Shown: positions 1 to 12,200, counted from the first letter of the stretch. The stretch: DNA of 64,000 nucleotides from Chaetomium olivaceum (GCA_039881045.1 JAYWVB010000024.1:248001-312000), one strand, 5' to 3'. Translations and numbers: made by a program. Notes: generated by a model not told the origin, from the sequence alone.

Positions 1-128
1 TAGAGGATGGAGTGTTGGCAGGGGGGACATATCCCACCGTCGGCGTGGCGCACGTGGTGTGCGAGGAGGATGAACCTAGCATCGGCTTCGTTGAGGGTGA
101 CCGGGAAAGGTGGCAGTCGGTCCGCCAT
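1..128 (-). CDS. 5' end of an unidentified gene, runs off the left edge
   Basis: An open frame begins with ATG at 128 in a good context (CTCACC before the ATG) and stays open to base 1, giving about 42 residues that start MADRLPPFPVTLNEADARF. It contains a CPPCQH segment near the edge, which could bind metal, but one motif is not enough to say so. No signal peptide is visible. The family is not recognised. The call rests on the open frame, the start context and plausible amino-acid composition. Confidence 0.45.
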   Translation of the reverse strand, partial: MADRLPPFPVTLNEADARFILLAHHVRHADGGICPPCQHSIL

Positions 129-693
129 GGTGAGCTGATGCTTCTTTTACTTGTCAACTACTGGGTATAGTAAAAGATAGATGAGCGAGTGAGTGCAGGA
201 AGCTAAAGGCGAGAGGTTGTGCGTTGGAGTGGAATCAAAACTCTTCCCATCGTGATGTGGTTTATGTAGTCGAGGGACCTTTGTATGTGAGTAATATCAT
301 CGTGTTTGTTAGAGACAGTTTAGCTGAACGCGAGAGCTAAGGGAACAGTTTGGTTGTCCTTGGTCGAGTTGGCCGCCAAGGGGTCAGTGCTAGTTGATTG
401 CAATACCCAACAATGAAAACCCATTGAATTGGTCTGGCACTGAACAATGCCTTTGTGAACGACTCGCGACTCACGAGGCCAGAAGCACCTTTTACTACCT
501 ACACAATAATAGTGTCTAGTCGAGGTGGGACTAGGGAATGACCTTGACGGTATATGAGATTGGTATCTGACACGATGACGCTTGCTGTCGCTGTTCTATC
601 AGTGTTGTTACAGGTTGAAAATAAAATCCAGCAGAAAATAAACAAATCGAGCCACACATTCTACCCCTTTCGGCCCCATCCCCTATCCCCCCT
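129..693. other. Intergenic region, no gene seen
   Basis: Lies upstream of the edge gene and downstream of the DUF3112 gene. Short open frames here lack introns, signal peptides or family resemblance. It probably holds the promoter of the edge gene and the 3' region of its neighbour. Confidence 0.5.
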
Positions 694-1830
694 TCACACT
701 GCCGAACCTCCTTCACGACTAGCTAAATGCTTATTCCTCGAGTGCAGCGTGATGTTGCTGTCCCCTGCACTTTCTCCAGAAGCATCCAACCTAAACCCCG
801 GTTCCTCGGTCCCTTCTTCATGACCCCTCCCCGAATAATGGCCCGGCGCTGAGCTGCCCTCGGGGATATGGAACATGCGATCGAACCGGAAGATGGCGTA
901 CGAATACACCACCAGCAGCTCCACCACAAAGTTGAAGCAGTAAAACGCCGGCTTCGAGTGATACCACTGCTCCTGCCCGAGCGGCTTCACCGCAAAGTTC
1001 ACCCCAGCCCGAAACCCCGCCCCCAGCGTCAACACCGTCGACGCACCCAACAACAGCAACACCTTCGCCCCCAACCCCCCTCTCCCAAAGCCCTCCGGCG
1101 GATGCCGCACCGAGCGATTCGGCACCAACCACGCCACCGACACCGCGACAGCCGGCAAAAAGGCAATAACCGTGATATACACTCCCGCAAACCTCAACAC
1201 ATCCCTCTCCCTGCCCCTTGCCACCACATCCAACGTAAACGCCGAATGCACCGAACAGACCACCACCATCACCAACACCCCAATCACACTCCCCAGCAAC
1301 ACCTTCACCCCATTCGTCATTATTTTATGCCACCCCACGGCAGGATGCAGCCCCCTCACCACCCTCCTCGCCAACACCAAATTCACAATAAACACAATCA
1401 GCACCCCCGCCGCCGTAAACACCCCCGCCGCCAGCGCGACATTCGCATTTCGCGGCGCGCGGGACAAGGCTATCCGCAGCGCCAGCGCGACGATGCGCAG
1501 ACAGGAGAAGACGAAGAGCAAGAAGGAGAAAAAGAAGGCGTGGGAGGGCCCGCGGCGCTTGTTGCGTAGGAAGAGGGCTAGGTGGGTGCCGGCGGAGAGA
1601 GCGAACAGGGCGAGCAGGACCGCGGCGATGGGGATGTCGGGGAGGGGGGTGGGCTGGCCGCCGAGGGTGGCGCCTGCCGGGGGGTAGGGCGGGTTTTGAG
1701 GCTGGGGGGGTTGCGCCTGTTGGGTGTTAGTTGTTTGTTTTGTGTCTCCTTTTCCGCTTCTTTTCTCTTCTTCTTTTTATATGGAGGGGGATAAGGGGGT
1801 GAGTACCGATTGGCTTGGGTTGGAAGACAT
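694..1830 (-). CDS. DUF3112 family fungal multi-pass membrane protein
   Basis: Two exons: 1830-1807 (MSSNPSQS) and 1716-694, joined in phase 0 across a 90-nt intron with donor GTACTC, branch site ACTAAC and acceptor CAACAG; 348 residues. The N-terminal part reads GATLGGQPTPLPDIPIAAVL, followed by FLRNKRRG and AAGVLIVFIVNLVLARRVVR, the pattern of the fungal DUF3112 family. About seven hydrophobic segments cover residues 35-290, and a polar tail follows. The function of the family is unknown; membrane location is inferred from hydrophobicity. The upstream exon is chosen because the second exon has no in-frame ATG near its conserved start and the frame is closed by a stop inside the intron. Confidence 0.8.
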
Positions 1831-2575
1831 GATTCAGTTCGACCCGGCTAGTACTATAATGTATCTCAGCCCTTAGTCCCGTCGTCACTGTCGTGTTGAT
1901 ATCCGAGACACTGGAATGTATGTACGACGTTTGTCGTATAAGTCAGTCTAAGTGCGTGCCAAGCGATGCGACATCGAATGCGGCCTGGGGTCCAAATGCA
2001 AGGAGACAAGAAACTGGGCATTTATGTCAGCGCCCATGGTATTCATACTCTCGAACCCGGCGAGTTAATTGCAAAAGTCCAAGGCAGCCGGGTCAGATTC
2101 GAGTCCGCAGACCTCACCGCGCGATTCCGTTTTCAGGCCATGGATGCGGAGGGAGGGTCAATTGTTTGCATGTATTACGTGACTTGCAGGCCGAATGAAC
2201 GGCGTCGGCGCGCCTTGTCGCCGATCCAACGGTGCCAACCCGATGGTGATTGGGTCTTGGCCCGGCCAGCGACCGGGAGATGTGTAGCGCGAGCTCCGGG
2301 GCCAAAAAGCGAAGACCCCGACTTCCGTTCTGGTCAGCCGCCCGCACACATGGCGCTCATTTTCGTTGGTCCCAGAGGAGCCGGCATGCTGTGGCAGCAG
2401 CCCGCAATTGTGTACCAGAAATGAACAGGGCAGGAAGATCCTGACGACAAACGCTTCGAGAAACAAGACTGTAAATTGAACAAATGGAAAATGGATCGGA
2501 CACCGGCATAACACACTACACACACAACAAACCCCGACCCCCTCCATTGCCACCCATCACACCCATCCTCCGCCC
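1831..2575. other. Intergenic region, probable promoter of the DUF3112 gene
   Basis: Both neighbours are on the minus strand. Overlapping short frames on both strands between 1890 and 2580 give no recognisable protein. Nothing else is seen. Confidence 0.5.
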
Positions 2576-3650
2576 TCAAGGCAGCTCCTGCCGTGCAGTG
2601 CCTCCATTATTTGGTGTTGGCTTGCCGCTCTTGTCGTGCATCTTGTCCTCTGCCTGCGGCGGCACAGGTGGTTTGACCCCGTACGACGGTCCCAGCCAGC
2701 CGGGCGCCTGGCTATTGATGAAGGAGAACTCAAACGGGGGCGGCGTCTCGGCGCGCACCGGTGCCTGGCGGCGCCGCTTGCGCTGGTAGAAGAACACCAG
2801 GACGCTGCCGGCGATTAGGATCGATGTGCCCACGGCGACTCCGACTGCGACTGGGACGGCCGAGCCGGTTTCGCCGTTCTCTTGTGGTGGGCCGGAAGGG
2901 GCTGCTGTCGGCACGTCTGTCCCTGCTGACGGAACGCCTGTCCCTGTTGCCGGAACATCTGCCGGAGCCGTCGTTTGAGAGCTTGGTATGTCTGGTCCCG
3001 GTGTTGTCTCGGGTTGCCCCGACGAAGGTGGTATGATAGGCTGCCCCAGCGAGGGTTGTATGTTATCGGGAGGATCTCCCGACGCGGTTGAGCTTTCTTC
3101 AACTGAACTCGTCGCAGGTAACGGAGCCGGCGTGATGCCGGCTGTGGCATATGCAACGACGCCCTCTGATCCTGTTCGTCAGCGCGCACAGATAGAATAG
3201 GAGGAGGCAGGGCTAAGTGCGTACGGGGTAGCTCAACGTCGCCATCGATGAATTTGCAGTCCTCGTCGTCGGGAGCATCCTCTCCACAGTACCACTTGGA
3301 CCCGGACTTGTCGCCGCTGCACCGATGCATGGGAACTATTCCGTCATCGCGATTGGGTCGAGCGCACATATTGGGGCATTTCGGGTCGGCCCATTTCGAG
3401 TCGAGGCAAGCTCCGCGATAGTAACGAAACTCTTTGCGGTCGTGGTTGGGGCGGCGCAGATTTGGTTCGAGAGACACAGGTCGCCGACTTGACAGCATAA
3501 AACTGTCTGCTTCCCGTCTGTGTCCCAACAACTGGCAGCAAAATTCGCTATCTTGCCGTTTGGGAAGAAGCAACGGTCCAGGGCGAAGATGGAGACAAAG
3601 AGAAAGGGGAGCAGGAAGAGGGAGGCGAATGGAGCCATGATGGGTGTCAT
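2576..3650 (-). CDS. Cysteine-rich single-pass surface protein (CYFPNG-type), one frame break
   Basis: The start MTPIMAPFASLFLL at 3650 opens a signal peptide. A cysteine-rich ectodomain follows with DRCFFPNG, CCQVGDLCLSNQIC and then YYRGACLDSKW...CPNMC, a pattern common in Sordariomycete surface proteins. A 53-nt intron (3224-3172, branch CTGAC) leads to a Ser/Thr/Pro-rich stalk, one transmembrane segment (AVPVAVGVAVGTSILIAGSV), a basic FYQRKRRRQ stop-transfer and a cytoplasmic tail. Between CLSNQIC and YRGACLD the frame moves by one base at a C run near 3445-3455. The distance is too short for an intron, so either one base is missing from the sequence or the gene is broken. Corrected length would be about 340 residues. 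The architecture suggests a wall or plasma-membrane sensor; the ligand is unknown. Confidence 0.7.
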
Positions 3651-4523
3651 GGTGTATTTTCCTCTTCTTGCGTGATGCAAGAATTGTCGTAGAAGGTTGG
3701 AAGGTTGGTCGGAGAGGCTCACTAGGTGGTGTTCCAGTGACCTCCCAGAATAGAGAAGAGAGTAAGGGAAGATGGGAGGGGAGAAGAGAGTGAGAAAACG
3801 AGTGCGCTACACTTGCTCGCGGCGACTTGTAAATTTCCGCCAACTTGGCTGGCCCGACTGGATGAATGATGCGTCAAACCACGGGAGGAGAAAGTTGGGA
3901 GAGAACCCAGAGGGATTCGCCTGGAAGGAGTGAAAATGATGCCAAACGGTTACAAACACTATCTTCGTCACCCTTCGTGCAACACTGATTTCCGGCGTGT
4001 TGCCATTGCCAGACGGCCAAGCACAATCCGATTGCCTCTGGCATCCATTTAATTGCACTTACAATCAATTAACTTGGTCTAAAATACTGTGAGATCCCTT
4101 TCTCGAACAGTCGTTCGTGATGCCACTCCTTTCTCAACTGTACGTGGTTGGATCTTGGGGGGATAGGGGGTGGGTGCGATGCGAGAGAGGATGTAGCTAG
4201 GGAAATGCCAATTCGAGTTATTTTGCAAGGCCACCACCATGTCTGATATCCAATTGACAAAAACCAAGGTCAAGATGAAGCTGCAGAATCGAAAAATGTC
4301 CCTGCCTACAACAGGCTGCAAACGTTGTGTAAGATGCCGATGCACACAAGCAGGAAGGCGCCCAGAGGCTCAAATGTTGATGGTGGAGCCCAATACGGTT
4401 AGCGCGTACCCCACGAAACGGGATTTGCCGGCCGAACTTTTCCAATGCCCGAACAAACGTGCACCACAAAGAACGACCCGCCTAACAAATAACCCACACG
4501 TTGATGCCATCTCCATCGCCGCC
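3651..4523. other. Divergent intergenic region
   Basis: Separates the minus-strand surface protein from the plus-strand ribosomal protein gene, so it should hold both promoters. Small frames on both strands show no family resemblance. No clear TATA box was picked out. Confidence 0.5.
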
Positions 4524-5764
4524 ATGAGCTTCAGCGTGCCGTCGAGGCGGCTCCTCCGGGGTGGTAAGCATTGAATCACGCACCCCGTATCACAGCTTCA
4601 CCACTAGACTTGGAACTAACCCCCCTCTCCTCGCAACCTAGCCCCGGCCCTCGCAGCTACCCCGACGACAACGACGATGACAACAACCTCCCTCCTCCCC
4701 GTCCTCCAATCCCTCACCCTCTCTCCCAGCAACACCACCATGCCCAGCCTCCCCGCCACCCGCGGCATCCACACGACCCCCGCCAACCACTGGTTCTGGA
4801 ACCGCGAAAAGAAGGACCAGCCGCCCATCGAGCGCGAGCTCAGCGGCAGCCAAGAATCGCGGCGCAAGCTCATGGCCCAGCTCAACAACACGCTCGAAGG
4901 CCCCGCCATCTTCGAAGACGAGTACAAAGAAGCCGCCAGCAAAGCCAGCACCACCACCACCCCCAGCGGCGGCGGCGACCGCGCCAACCTAGCCTCCAGC
5001 GGCGCCTCGCTGGCGCGGGAGCACCTCGCGCGGGCGGCCGATCCGGACCCGCGCGCCCGCGTCCGCTGGGAGCGCAAGATGGTGATCCGGCAGGTGCACA
5101 ACCAGACAAACCCGTTCAGCCGGGAGCCGCGGGCGGCGCGGATCGCGCGGACCGAGCGGCAGCTGGTCAGCAAGAGCCCCAACATGGCGACGAGCACAAA
5201 GAAACTAGTGCACCTGGCGCGGCAGATCAAGGGAAAGACGGTGTCGGAGGCGCTGGTGCAGATGCGGTTCAGCAAGAAGAAGTACGCGCAGGAGGTGCGG
5301 CTGCATCTGGAGGAGTCGCGGGACCTGGCGGTGGTGGAGCGCGGGATGGGGCTGGGCAAGAAGGCTGCCGGCAGCAGCGCTGACAAGGGCGGTAGCAGCG
5401 AGGCTGTTGAGATCCAGACCAAGGATGGCAAGTGGATCAAGGTTGATGACCCGACGCGCATGTACGTGGCCGAGGCGTGGGTGAACCGTGGCTCGTTGCG
5501 GGGCAAGCTGCCCGAGTACCGGGCTCGCGGTAGAATGAACATCTTGCAACTGCGTGCGGCCAGTAAGTCTTGCGTCAACCATCCCAGCTACCCCCCGGAT
5601 CGTTTTCTGACAATTGCGTTCCAGGTATCTCGGTTGTTCTCAAGGAAGAAAAGACGCGGATTCGCGAGGCTGCCGAACGCGAGGCCAAGAAGCTCCGCCA
5701 GGGTCCCTGGGTGCATCTCCCCAACCGCCCTGTCAGTGCCCAGCGACAGTGGTATTCGTGGTAG
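4524..5764 (+). CDS. MRPL22: Mitochondrial large-subunit ribosomal protein uL22m
   Basis: Three exons: 4524-4563, 4642-5562 and 5625-5764 (donors GTAAGC and GTAAGT, acceptors CCTAG and TCCAG), 366 residues. The N-terminus is Arg/Ser/Thr-rich (MSFSVPSRRLLRGA), as expected for mitochondrial import, and RGIHTTP lies near a likely cleavage area. The uL22 core is in the second half: KLVHLARQIKGKTVSEALVQ, then MRFSKKKYA, and RARGRMNILQLRAAS running into ISVVLKEEKTRIREAAEREA across the last intron. The C-terminus is RPVSAQRQWYSW. The protein lines the peptide exit tunnel of the mitochondrial ribosome. It is longer than bacterial L22, as usual for fungal uL22m, with a Ser/Gly-rich insert around residue 270. 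Confidence 0.92.
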
Positions 5765-6386
5765 ATGGCTTGCAGGTGGCCGGGTCGGAGTTGTAAACGG
5801 TGTATTATCCAATAGACGGGCGGGCAAGAAAAGTCATTGCCAGTCATGTCACACCATGGCCAATCTCACGGCTTGTATCAGTATGAGCGCAGCAAGGGCG
5901 AGTAGCCTGAGCTCCCAAGTTTCTCTGCCAGTCACGGCAAGAATGTACAAATAAAACAAATGTGTTCGGCAGCCGCGCGCCGGCCAACCCGACACGAATG
6001 AAGTTGCAGCAATCCGTCCCCGACACCTGACGCCAAAATCGACAAGCCAGGATCCGATGGCCCCGTCCGAATATCTTCCGGTCCCGTCGGCCCAGCCAAT
6101 CCATCGCAGAAGCACAACACCCATCCCAGTCCCCTTGTGACCATGTTGAACCCTGCTAAAACAGCAACCCTTCAAACCAGATCCCCGACTTTGCTCTTGG
6201 CGCAAGTGTTCCGTCTATAATTCGACCGCCTCTTGGACATACCAGCCCAGTTCTAGTTCATCTCCTGTTTCATTTTCCCACACTTGGCGGTTCATCGGTT
6301 GTTCCGTTTCCTGTCTCCTAGATTGAGACACCTCTCCGCCCTACGCCAGAGGACCCTCCCGGTCCGGAATCTCGAGCAGTGCCCAA
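5765..6386. other. Convergent intergenic region
   Basis: Lies between the 3' ends of the uL22m gene and the CFEM gene. Only shadow-type frames are seen; presumably the two 3' UTRs. Confidence 0.5.
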
Positions 6387-7420
6387 CTAGACCATCTGCC
6401 GTGGTTCCTCTCGCGGAAGCATGTCCTCATACCGGCGGCTCTTCATCTCCAGGTCGCCCCCAATGTCGTAGTCCGAATTGTTGTTATGCGTGTAAGCGTG
6501 CTCATCGCTGGGCATGGGCTGCGAGATCTTGAACCGGTCCATCTGGGTGGGAGCCTGTCTGGCCCGCCGCTTGCGCAGGAAAATGCAGGCGGCCACGGCG
6601 AGGAGAGCGAGCACAGCAGCTGTGACACCAATACCAATGCCGATCTTAGCAGCTTCGGTGATTCCGGCCGGACCCGCGTTTTCAGCACTATCCGAGGTTG
6701 CTGCCGCACCGGCGGCCGAGGTGGATGCTGAGCTAGTCACCGCCTTGCTCGGAACAGGCGTGGCATTCGTTGACGAGGCGGAGTCTGTGGATTCTGCTGG
6801 TGATGTTGTCGACGAGTCAGAAGCCGCGGATGTTGTCGAGGTCTCGGGCTATCCAGTATGTAAGACATTTGTTTTGTTGAAGCAAGAAGCATCACACTTA
6901 CGTTTGAACTTGTGGATTCCGCGGGCGCCTGGGTTGGCGCCTCGGTTGTCGACGGGGCTGCCGCTTCGGTGGTCGTCTCGGAAGTCGGTACTGGGGCGCC
7001 AGGGGGCAATGTGGCCGCTGGTATAAACCGTCAGTTGATGTTCCTTTCTCTCTCGGCACTGGACCAGGAACGTACTCGCACACATGGCCGAAACTGCGTT
7101 CGTGACGACGGTATCATACTCGGGGGGACAGGCGCCTTTGGCGCAGTCACGCATATCGAAATACCAATTCTGAACACCGCACAGGCAGTTGAAGTCCATG
7201 GCCGCACAGGCGAATTGCCCTGCCCTGTTCAACGCATTGGTGTAACATTGTTGCTATCCGGGTGTCAGCGCTGCCCTGGTTATGACGGAGGCCAGTTCAG
7301 GGACTGGCAACCGAGCTGGGACTTGGGACATACTCCACATGCGTCCACGTTCTCGAGGGACTGCTGGGCGCTGGCAAAAGCTGCCAGCGACAGCACCGTC
7401 AAAGTCCGGACGCCCTTCAT
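6387..7420 (-). CDS. CFEM-domain single-pass membrane protein
   Basis: Four exons: 7420-7334, 7253-7076, 7017-6902 and 6848-6387 (introns of 80, 58 and 53 nt, the first with a GTATGT donor), 280 residues. A signal peptide (residues 1-18) is followed by a CFEM domain with the full eight cysteines at about 28, 32, 45, 52, 54, 66, 71 and 87. An aspartate at 49 sits where CFEM proteins coordinate haem iron. A Thr/Ser/Pro/Ala-rich stalk, a transmembrane helix (KIGIGIGVTAAVLALLAVAA), a KRRARQ stop-transfer and a short tail follow. This is the layout of CFEM surface proteins used in adhesion, signalling or haem/iron uptake; which of these applies cannot be read here. It shares its overall plan with the protein at 2576-3650. 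Confidence 0.85.
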
Positions 7421-9856
7421 GGTGGCGATGTTGCGCTGGTGATAGAATGTGTACTGATGATGTGTGAACTTTTTGTGGGTGTAAATGTAAACCAGACCGA
7501 ACGAAACAGGGTGGTTGTTGAGGTCGGTGTGAAGGCAAAGGGCAGCCGCGAAGAGAGTGGTCGCAGACTGTACTGTAGTAATCGAAGGAAGGTGTGGACC
7601 TAAGATCACTCGTGGGAGAAAAAAAAAAGCTAATGAGCGTGGTGGGTTGCAGTCGCGAACAAAGTCAGGTGCGAAGAGGGACCGCAAGCCCAGGGAGAAT
7701 TGGAACAGAAAGAAAATTTGAAGGCGCCCCGTGAGGAGAATTCCAACCTGGAAGTCGGTTGTGTGTAGTGAAGACGAGGAGGCAGGAGCTCCCCAGGGAG
7801 GAGAGGGCGTGCCAGAAGTTTAACCGTCCAGGGAAGGTGCGGCAGCCCAATCATCAATCCGGGGAAAGGGCAGGGCTCCATCGTCCCTGTGCCCACTCGA
7901 GCCATTCATTCCACCCCCTGCAGGTTCTGGTGGAGACGAGGGGTGGTGGTTCCTGCTCCAGTTTCTCTGTCATGCTCCTTATTTAGGATCTTCTTCCCAG
8001 TCTTGTTCGTTCGTCTCTTCCTCGCTCCCTTCTTCCACTTCTCTTGGCTCGCAAAATACTCGGGACCGATGAGGGGGGGCTGAACCTCATATGTGCAGGG
8101 AGTTACATATGCAAGTATACACATATTTCGAACCCCTGCCTCAGCCACCGTCAAATATTCGGGCATGTTTCGCTCTGAGACACAGCACGTCATTGGCATC
8201 GCGACTCCCGCGCCGGCGCTGTGCAATAACTCACAGGGACGGGCTTTTGTTACCTCTGAACTCTCCTTCGAGAAACTCAATAGACAGGCTCGGCAGGGCC
8301 GGTGTCGTCTCGATCGCTCAGCTCCCGGTGTGACGGTCCCGATATAGACATGCGGACCGGGGTGACGACGCCGCATCTGCAGACTTGACGCGTGGCACGG
8401 TTCGGTTCCAAGCCGATGTCCCGTCAGCTCGGGACTTCAAAGTTTGCTTTTCCCGGAAATCTTATGTTGAATCAAGCATACACAGAAGTGACCCGGCTTC
8501 GAAAACGAGCCATGTTCAAGCATTGTTTTGAAGGCGGTGGCAATTGGTTCATCCCAAGTTCAGCGACGGGAGCATTGACGGGACTCGGCGTTCTGTTCCT
8601 GCATTAACCCGTCCGAACCGCCTTCCCTTGGGGCTTTTTCAAAAGATCCACGCAGGGGTCCAGCACGAATGGAAATTTAGCTACGCAGGGGTAAGCGAGT
8701 TGGAATCTGCAAGGTTGACTTTTCAGGCCAACTCGCAAAGCCCTGTGCCCCTCACAGCCTGGGTAGAAATATCTCGCAAAAAAAGATAACTGCCGCCGAG
8801 GCACACCAGACGCTTCAAGATTCTGACATCACCCACCAACAACCACTGGCACCTAACGGCGCCGAGCTTGCATCGTTCCAGAAACAACGAAGCGCCCTGG
8901 ACCGTGCATGGAGCCCCGCATTTAAGCGGTTTCAGCAGTCCAAATTTGGATTGGTGGGGCAAGGGGCTCCTGCTCAATCAGCGGCTTGCTTTCTTTTTCC
9001 TCGGCATGGGAAAGTGGGAATGCGACCCCTGAATTGTTGGGGTCCGATTTTCGAAACCTGCATCAGTAACTTGCAAAAGAATCGCAGGATTGGGTCTCCT
9101 CGACTGGCGACCCGGTTTTGAGGCTTCGGGGACTTGAGCGCAGTCCCGCCGTTAAACAGCTTGCCGATCGCCGTTTTAGTTGGTTGGTTGGTTTCAGCAC
9201 GCGCTTCGTTGTGAATCAGCGAGACTTTTGGCACAAACGCTGACCTGGGACTAGCGCGCGGGCCGGCGCGGCAGCTGCTGGCAGCGATTGATGGTGGAAT
9301 ATCTACGGTGTCAGTGGATGCTCTGTCAACCCCAAGCATGGTGAGCCCTTCGCCTCCTCTAACGGAGGGCGAGATTGCTTATTCATCCGATCTCAGATGC
9401 TGGAGCAAGCTGCGAGTGTAGCCTGACGATCACATGGGGAGGGTTTTTGATGGACTCGGTGCAAGATATGCTTGTGCAAGCATTATCCATATCTGCCTAG
9501 TTCCTCATGTAATAGGTGCCTAGGTATGTATTGACCAACGAAAACACTCACCGCAAGTGACTTATCTTCTTAACAAGACTCAAGATTACACAGAACCTGA
9601 CTCCTGTGACCGGCCTCACATATGTGTACCATGACTATCGAGACTTGTTGACAGAATGCAGCATCTGATCCGTCACGCCAATATCGCTCCCATCCCCACG
9701 TGTAACTCGTGGTCAGTTACCTAGTTCAACCCCAATGGCCCTCCGTTGTTGTTGATGTGGCTGCTTTGCTATAAACGGCCTGGGTTGTTAAATCGTTCTG
9801 CTTTGTCATTACTCGTATTAGATGAAGACCGCTACCGCCCTGCCCTTATTGATTCA
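7421..9856. other. 2.4 kb gene-poor region with one copy of a dispersed repeat
   Basis: Upstream of the CFEM gene and downstream of the DUF3433 gene. Frames such as 8974-9339 (minus) and 8392-8607 (plus) have no introns, signals or recognisable motifs and are not called. The stretch 9590-9690 resembles 13215-13330 (see the repeat entries). Confidence 0.45.
9590..9690. repeat. Diverged dispersed repeat, copy A
   Basis: The segment around ACAGAACCTGACTCCTGTGA and the following CTCACATATG, then CACGCCAATAT, matches in order and strand a segment at about 13224-13330. Identity is clearly below 100 percent and gaps are needed. The two copies flank the DUF3433 gene. The type of element is unknown. 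Confidence 0.45.
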
Positions 9857-12200
9857 TCACACCCCCTCCTGCTCACCCTCAGCCTCAGCCTCAGCCTCAG
9901 TCCCACCTCGCCCCCCGCCCTCCAACACCTGCTGGCCCCCTGCCCCTCCGAGATTGGCGTGTTCCTCGGACCTGTTCACGACCTGGAACCGCTCTGACCC
10001 TGCTATTCGATATAGGGCATTTGGGTTTTCTATTCGATTCTCCCCCTTCTTAATCCCCGCCACCCGCCTCCGAAGCCCCCGAGACGGGCGGTACAGCGTC
10101 GTTGCAGTCGAGGTATTGATGCCCATCGAGTAGCTATCTGTTTTCCCCGTTATCCTTTCCAGTCCGAAGCTGAACGTCTGCTGCGCGAGACGGAGACGCG
10201 CCTCCATGTACCACCGTTTGTTGTGGGGAGAGTCGCTGCGGGTGTCCAGAGGGTTGCTATCCGGAAGCTTCGCATCCTGCTGGTCGGGCTCGAGATGGAT
10301 AGTGTCTTCGCGGAGAATTCGGCTAGAGCAGGTCCAAGAGAGAAGGTCGGCGATGGTGAGGCTATCTCGGGGGAGATAACGGGTATATGCCGACTCAAAC
10401 ACTTCGTAGGGTATGAGGAGCAGGTAAGCAACGAGATAGATGATGACGAAAACCGTGAGTGGAGTGGAGAACTGGATTTTGCTCGTAGAGGTGCTCCCTT
10501 CGCTTCCGTAGCCCAAGACGGATATGCTTGCGCCGGCGATGATGGGGAGGAGGCGCTGCAGCATGGCGAATAGGGCGGTCCGAAATGCTTTCCAGTGGCC
10601 ACGAGCCGCCGCGTCGAACATGGCGATGATGCGCGGTGAGCTGATGTAGTTCAGCAAGAGGGCCGCTTCAGCGTCAGCGCCTCCGGATTTGTTCATGGCA
10701 ACATAGGGCTCGGTGATAGCCGTGAAGAGGTACATGTCCTCCCAAAATAAGCTGTATAGGCTGAGGATAAAGGTAAGAAGGAAGTTGAGTAGAAATGCCG
10801 ACATTGCTGGGGAGACGTGGAGGCTGAATGTGTTATCGTCGTCCTGTCCAATCCCCAGAGCAAGGGCTGTAGTATATCCAACGAGTATGACGGCGGCGAC
10901 AACCGTAGAAAGAATAACAGGCAAAGGCTTCACCATGGAAGATGCTGAGTTGAACCGGAGCATGGACAGCTCTAAGGCGGTAACTGTAAAGTCATTAGAA
11001 GGATTTAACACGGGAAGATAAATAAGAATGAATACCTACATTGGCCTTTGGGGTTTTCACCTGTTGCTGGGGGTGGAATGTTGTGGATCGTAGGCTGCGG
11101 TAGAGGTGTGTAATCCGACCCAACCTCTTTGAATCCATACCATTGCCTTTTGGTGATGTCCTGCCTACCATGTTCCGCATCACCTTGAGCTCGGTTGTCG
11201 GAATCATATTCAGTACCACCTCGGGTGCCATTCTCGGTGCCCACCAGAGACCAATACCCAAGCCTCAGCCTCTTGCCCTCTAGACGGTCTGACATGGACT
11301 TTCGAGTGGCGATGCAGGAACCTTCAAAACAATCGAGAAAGTTCGACTGTCGGAATAGAACTAGGTGGTCCGCAATGTTGACTGTGTCCCACTCGTTCCG
11401 GAGGCCGGTGGGTTTGCCAGAGAGCTCAATCAGGACTGCGATGATGAACACCGTTATGATAGTGTAGGCGGCGAGAAGCGCATGGAGCGCCCAGTCAGTC
11501 ACCTCGGCAGTTCCATCAACGAGGGATGCGGTCAGCAAGGCTGATTTGAGTCCAAGAACAGGATATCCGAGCCACAAAATGCCATTTGCCCAGACGAGAT
11601 GCCAGTTCCCACTAGAAAACGAGTCCAGGGGGCCTAGAAGCGGGACGTAGGGGAGCATAATCGAGGTCTTTGCGAGGTCACCCTCGGGCCGTACACAGCG
11701 CATAAATGGCGTAACTCTTGAGAGGGCGGTGATAATGGCCTCCAAACCGGCAGTGGTGACAGTACCGATGACGATTGGAAATATTTGCAGAAAGAAATAT
11801 GCCCATTCGTTTAAAAGGCTGAAGCTCGGTTTGATGTAGAGCGCTACCAAAAGGCCCAATACCCCAAAGTTGAAGGCCACGCAGCTCCACAGAAACCAGG
11901 GCTTCAAGACAAGAGGGCGGAAGTTAAGGTTGTCCTCCTCGATACATAAGTTGTCTATAACATGTCAGAGCGGGGACTTTTGTAATAGGCGGCCGTCAGC
12001 CCCTTACCAGCACTTTTGGCATTTAAGTCGTATTCTTCTTCGAGGGTGCTTGAATTTATAGCCCCGGCATTCGGGGCAACCTGAGGCTCTGGTGTTGCAA
12101 GGCTCGGAGCCTGACCATTCTCCGGTCTTCTCTCCTCGAGCTCGATTCCTTCGGGATGGGTTTGTCGCTGACTTGCATCTGCAGTTATAGAAGAAGCCAT
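9857..12200 (-). CDS. DUF3433 family multi-pass membrane protein
   Basis: Three exons: 12200-12008, 11954-11040 and 10983-9857 (introns of 53 and 54 nt, donors GTAAGG and GTAGGT), 744 residues. Residues 1-64 are polar. The domain opens NLNFRPLVLKPWFLWSCVAF, and many hydrophobic segments follow in two blocks separated by a charged loop (around 270-370), which fits the two-part arrangement of fungal DUF3433 proteins. FWEDMYLF and YVAMNKSGGA in the second block are typical of the family. The C-terminus carries a short EAEAEAE run encoded by a GCCTCA repeat. The protein is shorter than many relatives, which reach about 1,200 residues. Function is unknown; database names calling such proteins purine-synthesis enzymes should not be trusted. 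Confidence 0.8.

Noticed and set aside
868..1569. 233-aa plus-strand frame rich in His/Arg/Pro
   Set aside because: Antisense of the DUF3112 gene; composition typical of a shadow.
3440..3460. Programmed ribosomal frameshift in the surface protein
   Set aside because: No slippery heptamer or downstream structure is evident, and similar one-base losses occur in unrelated genes of the window.
4616..5578. Long minus-strand open frame (320 aa) opposite uL22m
   Set aside because: Ser/Arg-rich shadow of a GC-rich coding exon; the plus strand carries conserved uL22m motifs and proper splice sites.
8974..9339. 121-aa minus-strand frame as a gene
   Set aside because: No signal peptide, domain, intron or start context; region otherwise gene-free.
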